DNA of 64,000 bases from Thereva unica (taxonomy: Eukaryota > Arthropoda > Insecta > Diptera > Therevidae): positions 67,813,470-67,877,469 of the forward strand of contig OX465284.1 of assembly GCA_949987705.1 (NCBI GenBank), read 5' to 3'. The position numbers were made by a program, and so were the translations under genes. This document shows positions 1-9,639 of this stretch, piece after piece. The first letter of the stretch is position 1, and every line of letters begins with the position of its first letter. The notes beneath the pieces are model-generated. The model was not told the DNA's origin. It searched no databases and worked only from the letters and a program-made list of their open reading frames with translations.

Positions 1-858
1 TCCAAAAAGAATATACTGTCTCATCTCTAATAAAACCTTAACCGACCTTTCGTATGTTTCAGTGGTCGGAGTTTATGTGACCCATCTTTTAACATCCTAG
101 GCGTAACCTTAACTGAGGATTTGCGATGAAATGATTACTTTGCGCGGCCACGAATGCAACTCGTTTATCTAGGTTGACGCCTCAAATACTTCTTTGACGA
201 CTGTTGCACTGAAATAAGGACTATCCTGCGTGTCAACCACAATACAAGGATGGTCCACTCGGCTTAGACGGACGCACTGGAACCCTCTTTTTCACGCACA
301 CTACGGTCCAGAAGTTCGTTTATAAGCTCGATATAACACCAAACGTAAAGTTCAGCGAGATCTATTCTCTTCAAATCAACCTTCTAGGTATTAGGGATCG
401 CAACAATGAACGACATTACAGACGTGGTACAAAGGGAGCTTCCTAAGCTAGATTTTTTCACATAAAAACCCTGTTCACGTGACTAACACTTTCATAACAA
501 TTCTTCCGCTTTTTATTTCCTGACCCATTCGACAAATATGAAATGTTGATTCCATTCGTTTTGATCTCTTCACACTTGCTGCAAACGAACGATAAAATTT
601 AATCTTGGTCAAACAAACCAAAGTGAATATGGAATAAGGTCGCATCACAATAGAAAAAAATCATATTTTGTGGAGAAGACAAAAATAAACCAGAAATCAG
701 AGAGCTTAAGCTGGTCACACTTCCAATTATCAGCCCAAAATAACAATCCAGTTGCTGGTTGTTTGTGTACCTAAGAGACTTGTCCTAGTTCCTATCCCGG
801 CTCAGTGTAATAGAACCGCAAGAACCCATGCTAATAGTCTACGAATGTCCTGACCTGG
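1..858. other. Lim1 intron, nothing recognised
   Basis: Non-coding sequence downstream (in Lim1 direction) of the homeodomain exon. I looked on the minus strand for the missing exon that would begin with the Val-Trp-Phe-Gln-Asn of the recognition helix and did not find it here. No repeat or RNA was recognised. Confidence 0.5.
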
Positions 859-1334
859 AGCGCGTTCAAAAACCTTACTATGGTTAACCATGGTTAACTA
901 TGGTAAACTTTTGTCGTTCAAAAACTCCGTGGTTAACTACAACATAACCACGAGCATAACTTTTTGGCGTTCAAAAACTCCCGTGGTTAACCATGGTGTA
1001 GTCAAATTTTAACCATGCTCGGGAGCATGGTTAGCGATAGTTAAGAAGAAGAAGAATAAAAACAATTTTTTGACATTTGTTTTAATGTTAATAATGAACA
1101 AATCAAAGTGAGATTTGTGAGATTATTTTAAATAAATAATTATTGGAAATAATTGAGGCAAATAGCCGACACTACTTTATGGAAAAAATTTTGAAATTTT
1201 CTTTACCACGTAGTTAACCACGGTGCGTTCAAAAACCTCCATGGTTAAACATAAACTTTCGTGGTTAAGTGAAGTGATGTAGCATAACCACAGCTTACCT
1301 CGTGGTTTACTATAGTAAGGTTTTTGAACGCGCT
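859..1334. mobile_element. Short inverted-repeat DNA transposon (MITE), 476 bp
   Basis: The two ends are inverted repeats of about 30 bp beginning AGCGCGTTCAAAAACC. The element is flanked by CCTGG on both sides (854-858 and 1335-1339), read as a 5-bp target duplication; a shorter 3-bp CTG reading is possible because the boundary bases are ambiguous. Inside, the terminal motif CGTTCAAAAAC followed by a GTGGTTAAC-like string recurs near 904, 961 and 1226, so the ends are built of repeated subterminal units. No coding capacity. The superfamily cannot be fixed from the ends alone. Confidence 0.8.
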
Positions 1335-2407
1335 CCTGGTAGTTGCGGTCGCAAGTCAAAATCGGGATCATCCCCTTGATTCGTTGAAACCTCAAACAAG
1401 TCAAACAGCCGGACATCTCGGAATGCACCGCACGGCAAAAGATGAAAGGGATCCATTTCGTGTGTCTTAAATCCTAAACCCATAAGGGGATTCATTTATC
1501 AATTGATCTCTCGCCGGGCGTCCATCATTTTACTTCCATTTGACACCGCATAAATGCATGGAAGATCAAATGTTGATGTCACCTGCTACTTTACACGATA
1601 ACATGACACCTCCTCAGTGGCATGGCCCAAAGTGTCAATGGGATCTGGGGAAAAGCCGACTCCGCCGCTGACGCGTCCAGCTTCATGGGAACTGTCTTGC
1701 GTCTTGTCTAAAGTGCTGCCGCGCCGAAATGAAGATGTAGTAGGGTGAACAATTCGGCCCGTTCGGAGGTTTCTAGATAATTTTTTGGATCATTTAGTTT
1801 TTCTTGACTCTCGCCGCGCGGAATTGATCCCAATTTTTCACACATGTGCCATGATCGGAGAATTTCGTACTAGCCAACCGGCGGGATACTGACTTTGGGT
1901 CAGCGGCGGACCTTTTTCCCTTTCTTGCGCTGCGTTTTATCGGTTATTTGTGTACCGGGCAAAGGCTGATCCCGGGTATAAAAGACTGGCATGCAACATG
2001 CTGTTCCTTAGGTGTTTTTAAAAACAAAACGTCATCACTGATTGTTCTTGTTCTGCCTCCCCCATCTATCTCCAGTCCCGGGCAATTTGACTAACGTCTG
2101 ACTTGGCCGTAAAAAATCTTTTCTATAATATGCATAAAAAGTCAGAGGCGAAATGATTTATGGATTTCCTCTGACTTGGTGAACCCTACTATAATGTGTA
2201 TATGCGCCATTATAGGCTCACGATCCTCAACAGTGCGCGCATTAACGGTTGCGACGTGGCGTGTATGTGAAATATGATAAAAGGGTAGAGACGCACCGGT
2301 GGTGGGAAAGAGATTCTCCACTCATAAAAAATATATTACAGAGTTTTGACATTCACCGCTAAACATCACCACACACACATACGCGGATCAAGAAGCGCAA
2401 AACTTAC
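1335..2407. other. Lim1 intron with one small hairpin
   Basis: Non-coding interval between the MITE and the homeodomain exon. It contains the inverted repeat at 2139-2177 and a TATAAAAG string near 1977 that lacks a convincing initiator at the right distance. Nothing else recognised. Confidence 0.45.
2139..2177. repeat. Perfect 10-bp inverted repeat (hairpin)
   Basis: AAGTCAGAGG at 2139-2148 pairs with CCTCTGACTT at 2168-2177, and AAAT/ATTT can extend the stem past a 2-base bulge. The string CTGACTTGG also occurs just upstream near 2098. The stem is too short for a standard microRNA precursor. Confidence 0.5.
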
Positions 2408-2629
2408 CTGTATTACCCTCATTGGGAGTCCGGTTTCTTTTGCTAATTGCTCTCTTATGTGCCGCGTTGGCTTAGGAGTTTGACTAAAAGCGTTCTTTAA
2501 AACTTCTAATTGTTTGGCTTTAATTGTAGTTCGCGGTCCTCGTCTCTTAGAACCGTTTGCACCATCGTCTGGACTTTTGTTTTCCGCCTGCGAATCACCT
2601 CGTCCTTCCGGGTCTCCATCCAGCGAACC
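2408..2629 (-). CDS. Lim1: Lim1 exon: homeodomain residues 1-46
   Basis: Internal exon of the LIM-homeodomain transcription factor Lim1 (Lhx1/5 class), a nuclear DNA-binding regulator of neuronal and appendage patterning in insects. It is 74 codons long, phase 0 at both ends. It starts after an AG acceptor at 2631-2630 and ends in CAG at 2408 before GTAAGT. It encodes a short Asp/Ser-rich linker, then [18 protein letters not shown] (N-terminal arm and helix 1), the Lim1/Lhx1-typical [17 protein letters not shown] (helix 2) and the start of helix 3 ending MRVIQ. The splice falls after residue 46, so the DNA-contacting Val47, Trp48, Gln50 and Asn51 lie in the next exon, which is outside this window. 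The family call is strong; Lhx3 or apterous classes differ in helix 2. Confidence 0.96.
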
Positions 2630-2693
2630 CTATTTTTTTTAAATGATTAATGGTTTAAAATCCACGGCGGTGTATACGAAAAAAATATCCTAC

Positions 2694-2878
2694 CTGATCG
2701 GAGTCGTCATGAGTGTTTTTACTGTCCGTGCTCATACTTTGTACTGATAAATCTGATGCTCCTAAAGGGCCAGCTGAATCTGGACCGTTTGGGCCCATTC
2801 CTCCTAGGCTAAGCGAGGGACCTCTTACGTGCGGCTCCTCGTCGTCTTCGTCCTCACTCCCTGAGCCCATCAACGAGT
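2694..2878 (-). CDS. Lim1: Lim1 exon: acidic linker between LIM2 and homeodomain
   Basis: Linker exon of Lim1, 185 bp, phase 1 in and phase 0 out. The acceptor TTTCAG ends at 2879 and the donor CAG|GTAGG sits at 2694. The exon's first two bases complete an Asp codon begun in the LIM2 exon, giving the reading SLS-DSLMGSG across a 29-kb intron. The peptide starts with an acidic Glu/Asp run, then a Gly/Pro/Ser-rich stretch, and ends HDDSDQ, running directly into GSLDGDP of the homeodomain exon over an intron of only 64 bp (2630-2693). The linker is probably disordered; in LIM-homeodomain proteins this region separates the Ldb/Chip-binding LIM domains from the DNA-binding domain. Confidence 0.93.
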
Positions 2879-3654
2879 CTGAAAGTGACAATTTAACAAG
2901 TTTTAGATTACCTAATTTGAAAACGAGAAAAGTGCATAAAAGCAGCGATTTTGAATATAAAGAAACGACGACGTCGGAACTGTGGTGTACTCCTCTTTCT
3001 ACACAGGGTGATTCCCCCTTAAGTGCATGTATTTGAAAAATTGAAGGAGGATTAGCCCATCACTTTATTGGCAAGAACGTTCGCCAGCAGAAAATTTGAA
3101 ACACGAGTTTGAGATTTGAGAAGTACTCCCGGAAAATTAATCGCGTTTTAAACTGACACACGACCAAACCTTCGGAGGGGAGTTATTCAGGTCTGGTCCT
3201 GTCGTTTCGGGTTAATTTCTCAAGGGAAATCCTTTTAGTTAAAATAGAAACCATAATAAGAATATTAATGTGGGAAACAAGTTCCATCTAATAAGAGAAA
3301 CATGTTATTCATAGGAACTAGTGTTTCTTTATTAGTTGGTCTACAATGGACCGGTATTATCTTATTTGGAAACTCATGAAGATGTTAAATTACGTCCAAA
3401 TGTCAATTAACTGTAGTCGTTTATGCCATCTATGAAAAACATTTGCAGATTTGGATAAGGTTTTGGACCTTTTATGATGTTTGGTCTATGAGGACAAATG
3501 GATCGATTTGTAAATAAGTGAATTGGTTTGTCAAGTCCAACGCCTGCAGTTTACAACCATATATCGTATTATTAGCGTCGTTATGGTATGTCAAGGTGCA
3601 ACTACCTTAGCATTACTAATTAACCATATCTATACCCATTTTAAGTGTGTTCAA
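2879..3654. other. Start of the 29-kb Lim1 intron, nothing recognised
   Basis: First part (in + coordinates) of the intron between the LIM2 and linker exons, 2879-32376. No repeat, RNA or coding homology was recognised in this part. Confidence 0.4.
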
Positions 3655-3745
3655 AAGTAAGCTTACTGCTAGACATAGCACATAACGAGCAAGTTACCAA
3701 GCTTAGTTAGCTTATGCTGGAAACCACTAAAACCACTAAAGAAAA
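3655..3745 (+). mobile_element. Degenerate 3' end of a LINE
   Basis: The string with AAGCTTACTGCTAGACATAG resembles the 3' terminal segment seen at 36265, 44900, 49620 and 57240. It is short and diverged, so the call is weak. Confidence 0.35.
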
Positions 3746-3843
3746 ACGAGAAAATGTAAGGATCTAATGCTCCAAAACGAAGGTCCAAATAGAACGACAA
3801 CAAAACATTCAGCGAACAAATTTTTAGTCATAATAAGTAGGAT

Positions 3844-4215
3844 ATGAAAATATGGCGACATTATCAGGTGTCAGGGTACACATTAGTGCATAACCTTTCT
3901 GCCAATAGCGGTATTGCCATTTATGTTAGGAGTGAGGTAGTTTATCACAAAATATATACGAGCACGTCTTCATATTCCATCTTCATTCAAAACCACGCCA
4001 CAACTCTTCTGCTTCCTATTCAGAACACAATTGACGAAGCCTCAAATTCAGCATTTGATGACATTTCCGAGCAGATCTCGAGATTTGTTTGGTTGTGGCG
4101 TTGATTTAAATGTTCACAATGCAAACTGGACGAGTTAATCAAATGGCTCTAGTCTTACTGGCAAAAACGCTGCCGCCCCAAGTGTTCCACAAATAATACG
4201 TGTTTAGGCAGAAAT
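3844..4215 (+). pseudogene. LINE endonuclease fragment
   Basis: Remnant of the apurinic-like endonuclease domain of a non-LTR retrotransposon. An open stretch reads GYTLVHNLSANSGIAIYVRS, which fits the beta-strand segment preceding the catalytic region in CR1/Jockey-group endonucleases. A frame change later another frame reads VDLNVHNANWTS, matching the GDFNVHN-type motif that carries a catalytic Asp/Asn pair. The frame shift, stop codons and absence of a reverse transcriptase immediately downstream mark it as a dead fragment within the Lim1 intron. Confidence 0.65.
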
Positions 4216-5499
4216 AGTCCACTGACGACCTTTTCAATTCAACAAATTTATTATTAAAGTGCTGAAGATTACAACCTCTCATGTAGCACCACACAATAGA
4301 AAACACAATTCAGGAGTGACAGATCAGTGGAACAGTCGCTCTGGCAACAGCGATAATGTATAGAGGGGGCTGCTACATTCCTACGTTAGCTTAAAGGAAT
4401 GAGTTTGATGGCACGATTTTACACCTTGTCGAAGCAAGCCAAGGGTGGGTTTGGGGCGACTGTCTAGATATAGGAATTGTATTTAAGGCGAGGTCGCATG
4501 TAAAATTGTAGCCAGGATGGACTTGCATCTCTTAAGAAATCCAAGTCATTGGGAGGCTTGTTGGGCGCTTTGGAATATGTGATCATTCCATCGCAGATAC
4601 TCCATTAGGGGTCCATTAAACGATAGGTTTTGCTCTCAGTTGACCACAGTTATTGCTATGACTAACGGAAAACCTACCGTTTAAAAGGTGATGATTGATT
4701 TAGTTATCTGATTATTTTGATTCTCACCAATCACGACTGATGGAATTGATTGACGCTTGCATGAACGTGTAATGGACGCCTTAAAGTTACCCCTAGAATG
4801 TTAAGAGTTGAGTCAGCCGTTAAGCCAGATCCAGACTGTGGATAGTTTTCTCGTCTAGTTCGCTCCCTGTATTCCGTTCTGAGTGGATACGGTGTAAATT
4901 CACTGCGTGGATGTTGGGGTCGCTTTTACATTCTTTTCTCCCACGGACATAGGAGGTATATCGGTGCTACGGAGGAAACTGGGTTAATTAAAGTAAAACA
5001 TTTCTCTCCACTAGGACTAAGTTCTACACAAAAACATTCATCGCGGCTATGCGAACGCCACAAGTAGCAAAGTAGCCCCTGGATTATTTAGCCGCCACCG
5101 ACTAGCCTACAGCTTTCGAGCCGGGTGGGTACGACCCGCGGAAGGGCCCCACTTGCTGTGTTTACGCCCGTAAATGCGTGTTTCTAGTGTAAATGCTAGA
5201 GATATTTTAAACTTTGAAAAATTTCACGTGAGGGGGTCGAGCCAAATCTCACGACATCTCACCAGGGGGAGGGGAGTCACAAAATCGCAAAAATCACCTC
5301 ACGTAATTAATGGATGACCCCTAATCTAAAGCTATCAACTAAAATTACAAATAATCTCAAGAGAAATTTTGAGATTGACATGGGTAGTTCTGCGTTCTCA
5401 ATCAACTTGCAGAATACCCCGCTGGATCCCTCAGTTTGCACATAAGAGAATTTCACCTACGAATAACCTGGAAAACGAAGAACGAACGCCAAAGCGAGA
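4216..5499. other. Intron, no gene; small inverted repeat inside
   Basis: No coding homology. Contains the imperfect inverted repeat at 4617-4683. The stretch 5220-5330, with long C/G runs and ACGTAATTAATGGATGACCCC-like wording, looks transposon-derived, but I cannot name the family. Confidence 0.35.
4617..4683. repeat. 15-bp inverted repeat, one mismatch
   Basis: TAAACGATAGGTTTT at 4617-4631 pairs with AAAACCTACCGTTTA at 4669-4683 around a 37-base loop. It could be a tiny palindromic element; no target duplication could be defined. Confidence 0.4.
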
Positions 5500-6149
5500 A
5501 TTACACCTTGGTATAAGGAGCTGAACACTTCCGCTAGATCTAGAAAACATTAACTTCGCCAGATTATCTGGACTCTTGTCATGAATCAGTTTATGAAGAA
5601 AGGCAAGCGCACGCCTTGCCCAATAAGTCGCAATAGATGTACCGACAAAGAAATTGACTTAGAATCCAACTTAGGAAAGATAGGGCTACCAGGTTACACA
5701 AATTGAGGTAACACGACTGTCTTAGCTAACTTCATTCGTAACCCAGGAGGAACCCTTGCCGAGCTAATCCATAGCTGCCTTAAGCTACTATAAATTTTAG
5801 CCAGAGTCAGGAGTTCAGTTGAACACCCAAACTTTTCGCCGAATATATGGGCATTATTGAATACGACAAGTGGTAAGTCTCCTGTGTCTATGATGTTTCT
5901 TGCTAGACAGAACTAATACAGCTAAGTGGTCATAGAGCGCCTCGTGGATGTCCGAAGTAACTTTTAATAAGGCTGTCTCGTAGCTATGATTCGGTCGAAA
6001 ATCAGACTGCCATTTGGATAAGAGATTGTATTGTTTCACATATTCCATTATTTGGTTGTGCATAACTTTTCTAAAACTTTCGCAAAGAAGTGCAGTAAAC
6101 TGATAGGACGTAAATCACCAGGCTCTAATGGGGATGATGTTTTGGGTAA
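5500..6149 (-). pseudogene. LINE reverse transcriptase, C-terminal half (left part of interrupted copy)
   Basis: Minus-strand CR1/Jockey-group LINE remnant. Reading leftward from 6146: a frame with PLEPGDLRPISLLHFFAK (RT motif region 1), then YNLLSKWQSDFRPNHSYETA near 6010 (the block before the catalytic Asp), then after deletion of the YADD-containing core a frame with LAKIYSSLRQLW and KLAKTVVLPQF around 5800-5710 (post-RT region). Frameshifts and internal deletion show it is inactive. The same copy continues on the far side of the 6150-6876 insertion. Confidence 0.7.
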
Positions 6150-6876
6150 TAGCATGTTCACACCGACTTGGTTACCACTATTGAGATGGTTTCAAGCGTT
6201 AACCATGATAATTTCGATGGTTTGTGCGTGGTTTGCCGTACATATTCAAACCAAGCAAAAATCACAAACCAAGCAAAATTTATATGGTTAACGGAGCTAA
6301 CCACGATAATTAACTGGCATGAGAGCCACCTATCAATGAAAGTTTTCAACAATCTACCAAAATTTGTGGTCAACAGTCATGATATTTATTTTGAATATTA
6401 TTTGTTGACATATTTTTAAATTTTTCGCTGAAATTAAAATGAGTCTTGCAGGACCGCCAACGAAACAAAGATCTGTTTTTTCCACAAGGGCAAGGGTTAA
6501 AAGGAAATAGGAAAAATTCACACATTTTCAAAGAAATAGCGAGTGCATTAGCATCACATGGCTCTATTTACTGTGGCCAAGAAATTTAAACATACATATT
6601 TGCACAACATTGTTAAAAAATACATAACAAATTATACTCCAAATTGCTCTTCAAATATGTAGCTTCCTTTTTTCTTTTAATTATTATTTTTATGACCATT
6701 ACGTTCATAATTAAAAACAAACATAACATATAATTGACACATTAAAACATGAATTGACATCGATATCGAATAATACAAATGACAGAAATAACCAATCGAG
6801 TTAGTGTGTACAGTTGCTAGTTTTGAAATAGTTTGAAACCACATAAAGAGATAACCAAGTCGGTGTGTACATGCTA
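6150..6876. mobile_element. PIF/Harbinger-like non-autonomous element, 727 bp
   Basis: Inverted ends begin TAGCATGT(T/A)CACACCGACTTGG and stay similar for about 45 bp. The flanks are TAA at 6147-6149 and 6877-6879. Removing the element plus one TAA restores the LINE frame across the join (Val-Val-Pro-Leu | Pro-Lys-Thr), which fixes the boundaries independently. The 3-bp TWA duplication is characteristic of PIF/Harbinger transposons. No transposase is encoded. Confidence 0.82.
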
Positions 6877-7650
6877 TAAAGGAACTACCAATGCTTTCTT
6901 CTACTCAGTCGGGAATTGGAACTTAGTCAAGCAAAAGTTGACAATATGAACAGCAGGACTCACAATAAAAGGCACTAACAATTTTAAGAATACGGGGGTT
7001 GAAGAGTCGAGTCCTGTGGCATTCGACTAGATAGAGTGTATGCGGTAAGTATTTCAGAAGCAGAGAATGTTGGACGCTCCTATCCACAAAGAAGTTCTTT
7101 AGCACATTTGGTTCATAGCAATTTTGTTATCACCACTGCTATGTATTCCCAAATTGTGGCAAAATAGAGCCAACTTAGAGGCAAAATATGCCGAGCGAAT
7201 CATAGCTGTTACCCTATTACGCACAGCTTTATACCTGCTATATATCAATACTTCCTTGCTTATCCAGTACTGATCAATAAGGTAGTCTCTCTCAGTCATT
7301 GCACGATGGCTATCATCAGTAATCCAAGGTCACTTTCGTCGACGTACACAACACATCCTCAGAGGATCATAAAAATTTAATAAAGTTTTTGTTAAGTTTT
7401 GCACCTTTCCATACAAAGTCCCATCTCGATATACTTTATCCCAGGTCATACGCATACCCCTACACTTGGCATCTTTCTCAATATTCTTAAAGTTTTTTAT
7501 TATTTTAGGTATAACCGCTAATCTTATCCTATACGTCATAATGAGAAAAGTATGATCAAAGTTGCTTGGAGGTCTAGTTTGGTGGATCGAAATATTTCGA
7601 AGGCTTTTGATTGAATATGGCACTGTTAACTAAACTCCGAGCTCTAAAGA
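6877..7650 (-). pseudogene. LINE endonuclease-to-RT linker (right part of interrupted copy)
   Basis: Upstream part of the same minus-strand LINE copy. It reads MTYRIRLAVIPKI and a block ending FYDPLRMCCVRRRK, then MTERDYLIDQYWISKEVLI with YKAVRNRVTAMIRSA near 7200, which is the standard linker between endonuclease and reverse transcriptase in CR1/Jockey-group elements. At its left end ALVVPL runs into the inserted element at 6876. Several frameshifts. Confidence 0.7.
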
Positions 7651-7860
7651 ACTGGGTCGAGAGTTTTCTTTCTGGCATTCAACTAAGATAGTATTCGAAG
7701 GCCTTAAACTTAAAGCTCATAATATCTCTAACGGTGCCCCCTGGGGATAGATTTTATGACTCGATCTGTCCGTGGACCCACCCAACCCACTGCAAGGCTT
7801 CGCTGATGACAATAATTATTACGCCCTCGACAAATGCTTACCGACTAGACAAGGAATTCA
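7640..7860 (+). pseudogene. LINE reverse transcriptase fragment, opposite orientation
   Basis: Plus-strand remnant: the words FLSG followed by an IVFEG-like stretch and SNGAPWG correspond to the RT segment before and at the GxPQG motif, then a diverged FADDN-like region near 7803. Its nucleotide wording from about 7645 to 7700 matches 20008-20070, so it belongs to the same LINE family as the copy at 18790. Head-to-head with the minus-strand copy on its left. Confidence 0.55.
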
Positions 7861-7929
7861 TTCATAAATAGAACAACTCGGAACAATTTTTCGCAATCAG
7901 AATTTCCGAATTCCTACAACTAACGCAAG

Positions 7930-8081
7930 GTTCTAACGCAGGATTGATCGTCGTCTCTTTCATAACCCCAAACCTATAAGTATAAACGCCGCAAATAGAA
8001 TTCTCGCTACTGCCAGCGATGAAATCCAGACATCTACAGAAAAACAAAAATAAGAATCTACAAAACCATAATACGAACAGT
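7930..8081 (+). pseudogene. LINE ORF2 C-terminal fragment, left part
   Basis: Plus-strand remnant of the post-RT region of an RTE-like or related LINE. It reads INAANRILATA and, after a frameshift, KSRHLQKTKIRIYKTIIRT, the conserved block preceding the (Y)GCEAW motif. The reading frame stops at 8081 because of the 515-bp insertion and resumes at 8597. Confidence 0.72.
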
Positions 8082-8596
8082 ATAGTCCAGTCAAAATAGA
8101 CGAAAATTTTTTTCCCTAATCACCCTGTATCTTAGTGGATAGTGGAGATAGCCGCCCTCTGTAGAACAATTTTTTTCTCCAAATATATCCAGGAATCACC
8201 CCTGAAAATATTAGCCGCGTACTCCAACAAAGGATTTATTAAATTTCTGATGACCTTTACAAGTCTGGAATGATAGAATATGAGTATTTTAACTTATTAA
8301 AACGACAATATCTCAGAAATGGCAATTCCTACGAGAAAATGTATAATATACTTTTTTGTAGATAATCGCCTAATCTACACACGTTGTAAACACAATTTTC
8401 TGATAAGACGTACGGTTTAGCAGATATTTGCAAAAAACTGATATTTTGACCCTTTGACCTTGAATAAAAAAGTTTGCAGCCGCCCAATCGCGTGGCAGTC
8501 TCTACAGCTTACGTATAATAATGTTTTTAACGGCTGTTCCAATTTTCAGCAACTTCGGAATTATCTTCCAGTCAAACCTCTAATTTGACTGGACTA
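8082..8596. mobile_element. 515-bp inverted-repeat element inserted in a LINE
   Basis: The ends are inverted repeats starting TAGTCCAGTCAAA(A/T)TAGA. AGTA flanks both sides (8078-8081 and 8597-8600). Deleting the element and one AGTA joins the host frame as Arg-Thr-Val-Ala-Thr-Tyr-Gly-Cys, proving the boundaries. The interior holds phrases such as CAGGAATCACCCCTGAAAAT and a run ending GGTCAAAATATCAG on the minus strand that recur at 33775-34140 and 36428-36545. Non-coding. A 4-bp duplication does not point to one superfamily. Confidence 0.82.
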
Positions 8597-8961
8597 AGTA
8601 GCTACCTACGGGTGTGAAGCATGGAGTATTTCCCGGAAGTGCTTCTCCGAAGGATATACGGCCCAATGAATACGTTACAATCGCGAATTGTACGATTTAT
8701 GCAACTTTCGACACATGACAAGGTACTGCGTTTACGTTTGGTCATGTCCAAAAAAATTGAAGACTGAAGCATACCAAAAAAAGCCCTGTATCTACTACCA
8801 GATGCAAAAGACCAGTTGGAAAACCACGTACAAGGTGGGAAGACAATGTTAAGGCCGATGCAGTGAAAATGCTCAATATAAGAAACTGGAGACAACCTGC
8901 GCAGCAGAGAGACGTCTGGAAGAAGACACTGATGGAAGCCAAGGTTCGAATTGGGCTGTAG
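8597..8961 (+). pseudogene. LINE ORF2 C-terminal fragment, right part
   Basis: Continues the plus-strand LINE frame after the insertion: TYGCEAWSISRKC near 8608, then after degeneration GKPRTRWEDNVKADAV around 8819 and NIRNWRQPAQQRDVWKK ending at a stop at 8959-8961. This is the conserved C-terminal signature (GRPxxRWxD...NWRxxAxxRxxWR) of RTE-like and related LINE ORF2 proteins. Middle frameshifts make it a pseudogene. Confidence 0.75.
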
Positions 8962-9639
8962 AACCACCGAAGAAGGGAAGTTGAGGATCCATGAGGAGGA
9001 GACGGTGAACGTTACCTTTGAACACTAGGATGTTGTTAGCGCATATTTTTTCAATTAGGCGCCTGAGCCGTCAGGGTTAGCCGGAGACAGTCTCGTCGAA
9101 GAGTTATGCCTCCTGAAAGAAGTAAATCTTCCTAACCAGCCGATAAAGGCTGACACGTCGGCCATATCAGACAAGAAGGTAAGACCAGACTAGGTGAACA
9201 AGGACATGTATATCGCCCGTTAATGAAAAATCCGATCGAAGCGCAACTTTGGCAGTCTATAAAGCCTTAAGCCGTCGGGTGCCGTATTAGGGCGAGCCTG
9301 CCTTATTGCACTTTTCTGTTGATTTAAAATGAAACGTCTTGTTGAAAGACCTGTTACTCATTCCGAAAGCGACATTTTAATTGGGTATTCAAATCTGTTA
9401 AAAATTGGTAGATAATTGCTAAAAAGACCACAATGCTTACGAGGGCGTTGTTGTCCTTGGATCAAACTTTTTTGCCGTCAAGATTGACGTAATAAACCAA
9501 AACAATTGCCTCACAGTATCCCATGTTTCGGCCGGGAGTGAGTGGAAACTGTTTTGTCATGGGCACTACCCTGCCATAAAAAAATCCAAATAAATTAGAC
9601 TTTACGGACTCGATTTTTTCATTTAACGATTAAATGCCA
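8962..9639. other. Intron, one short dispersed repeat
   Basis: No gene. About 50 bases near 9093-9145 (TTATGCCTCCTGAAA and following) are similar to 22908-22960, so this is a dispersed repeat of unknown family, perhaps the 3' tail of the LINE that ends at 8961. Confidence 0.35.

Noticed and set aside
1973..1985. TATAAAAG as a promoter
   Set aside because: No initiator or coding exon at a suitable distance; inside a Lim1 intron.
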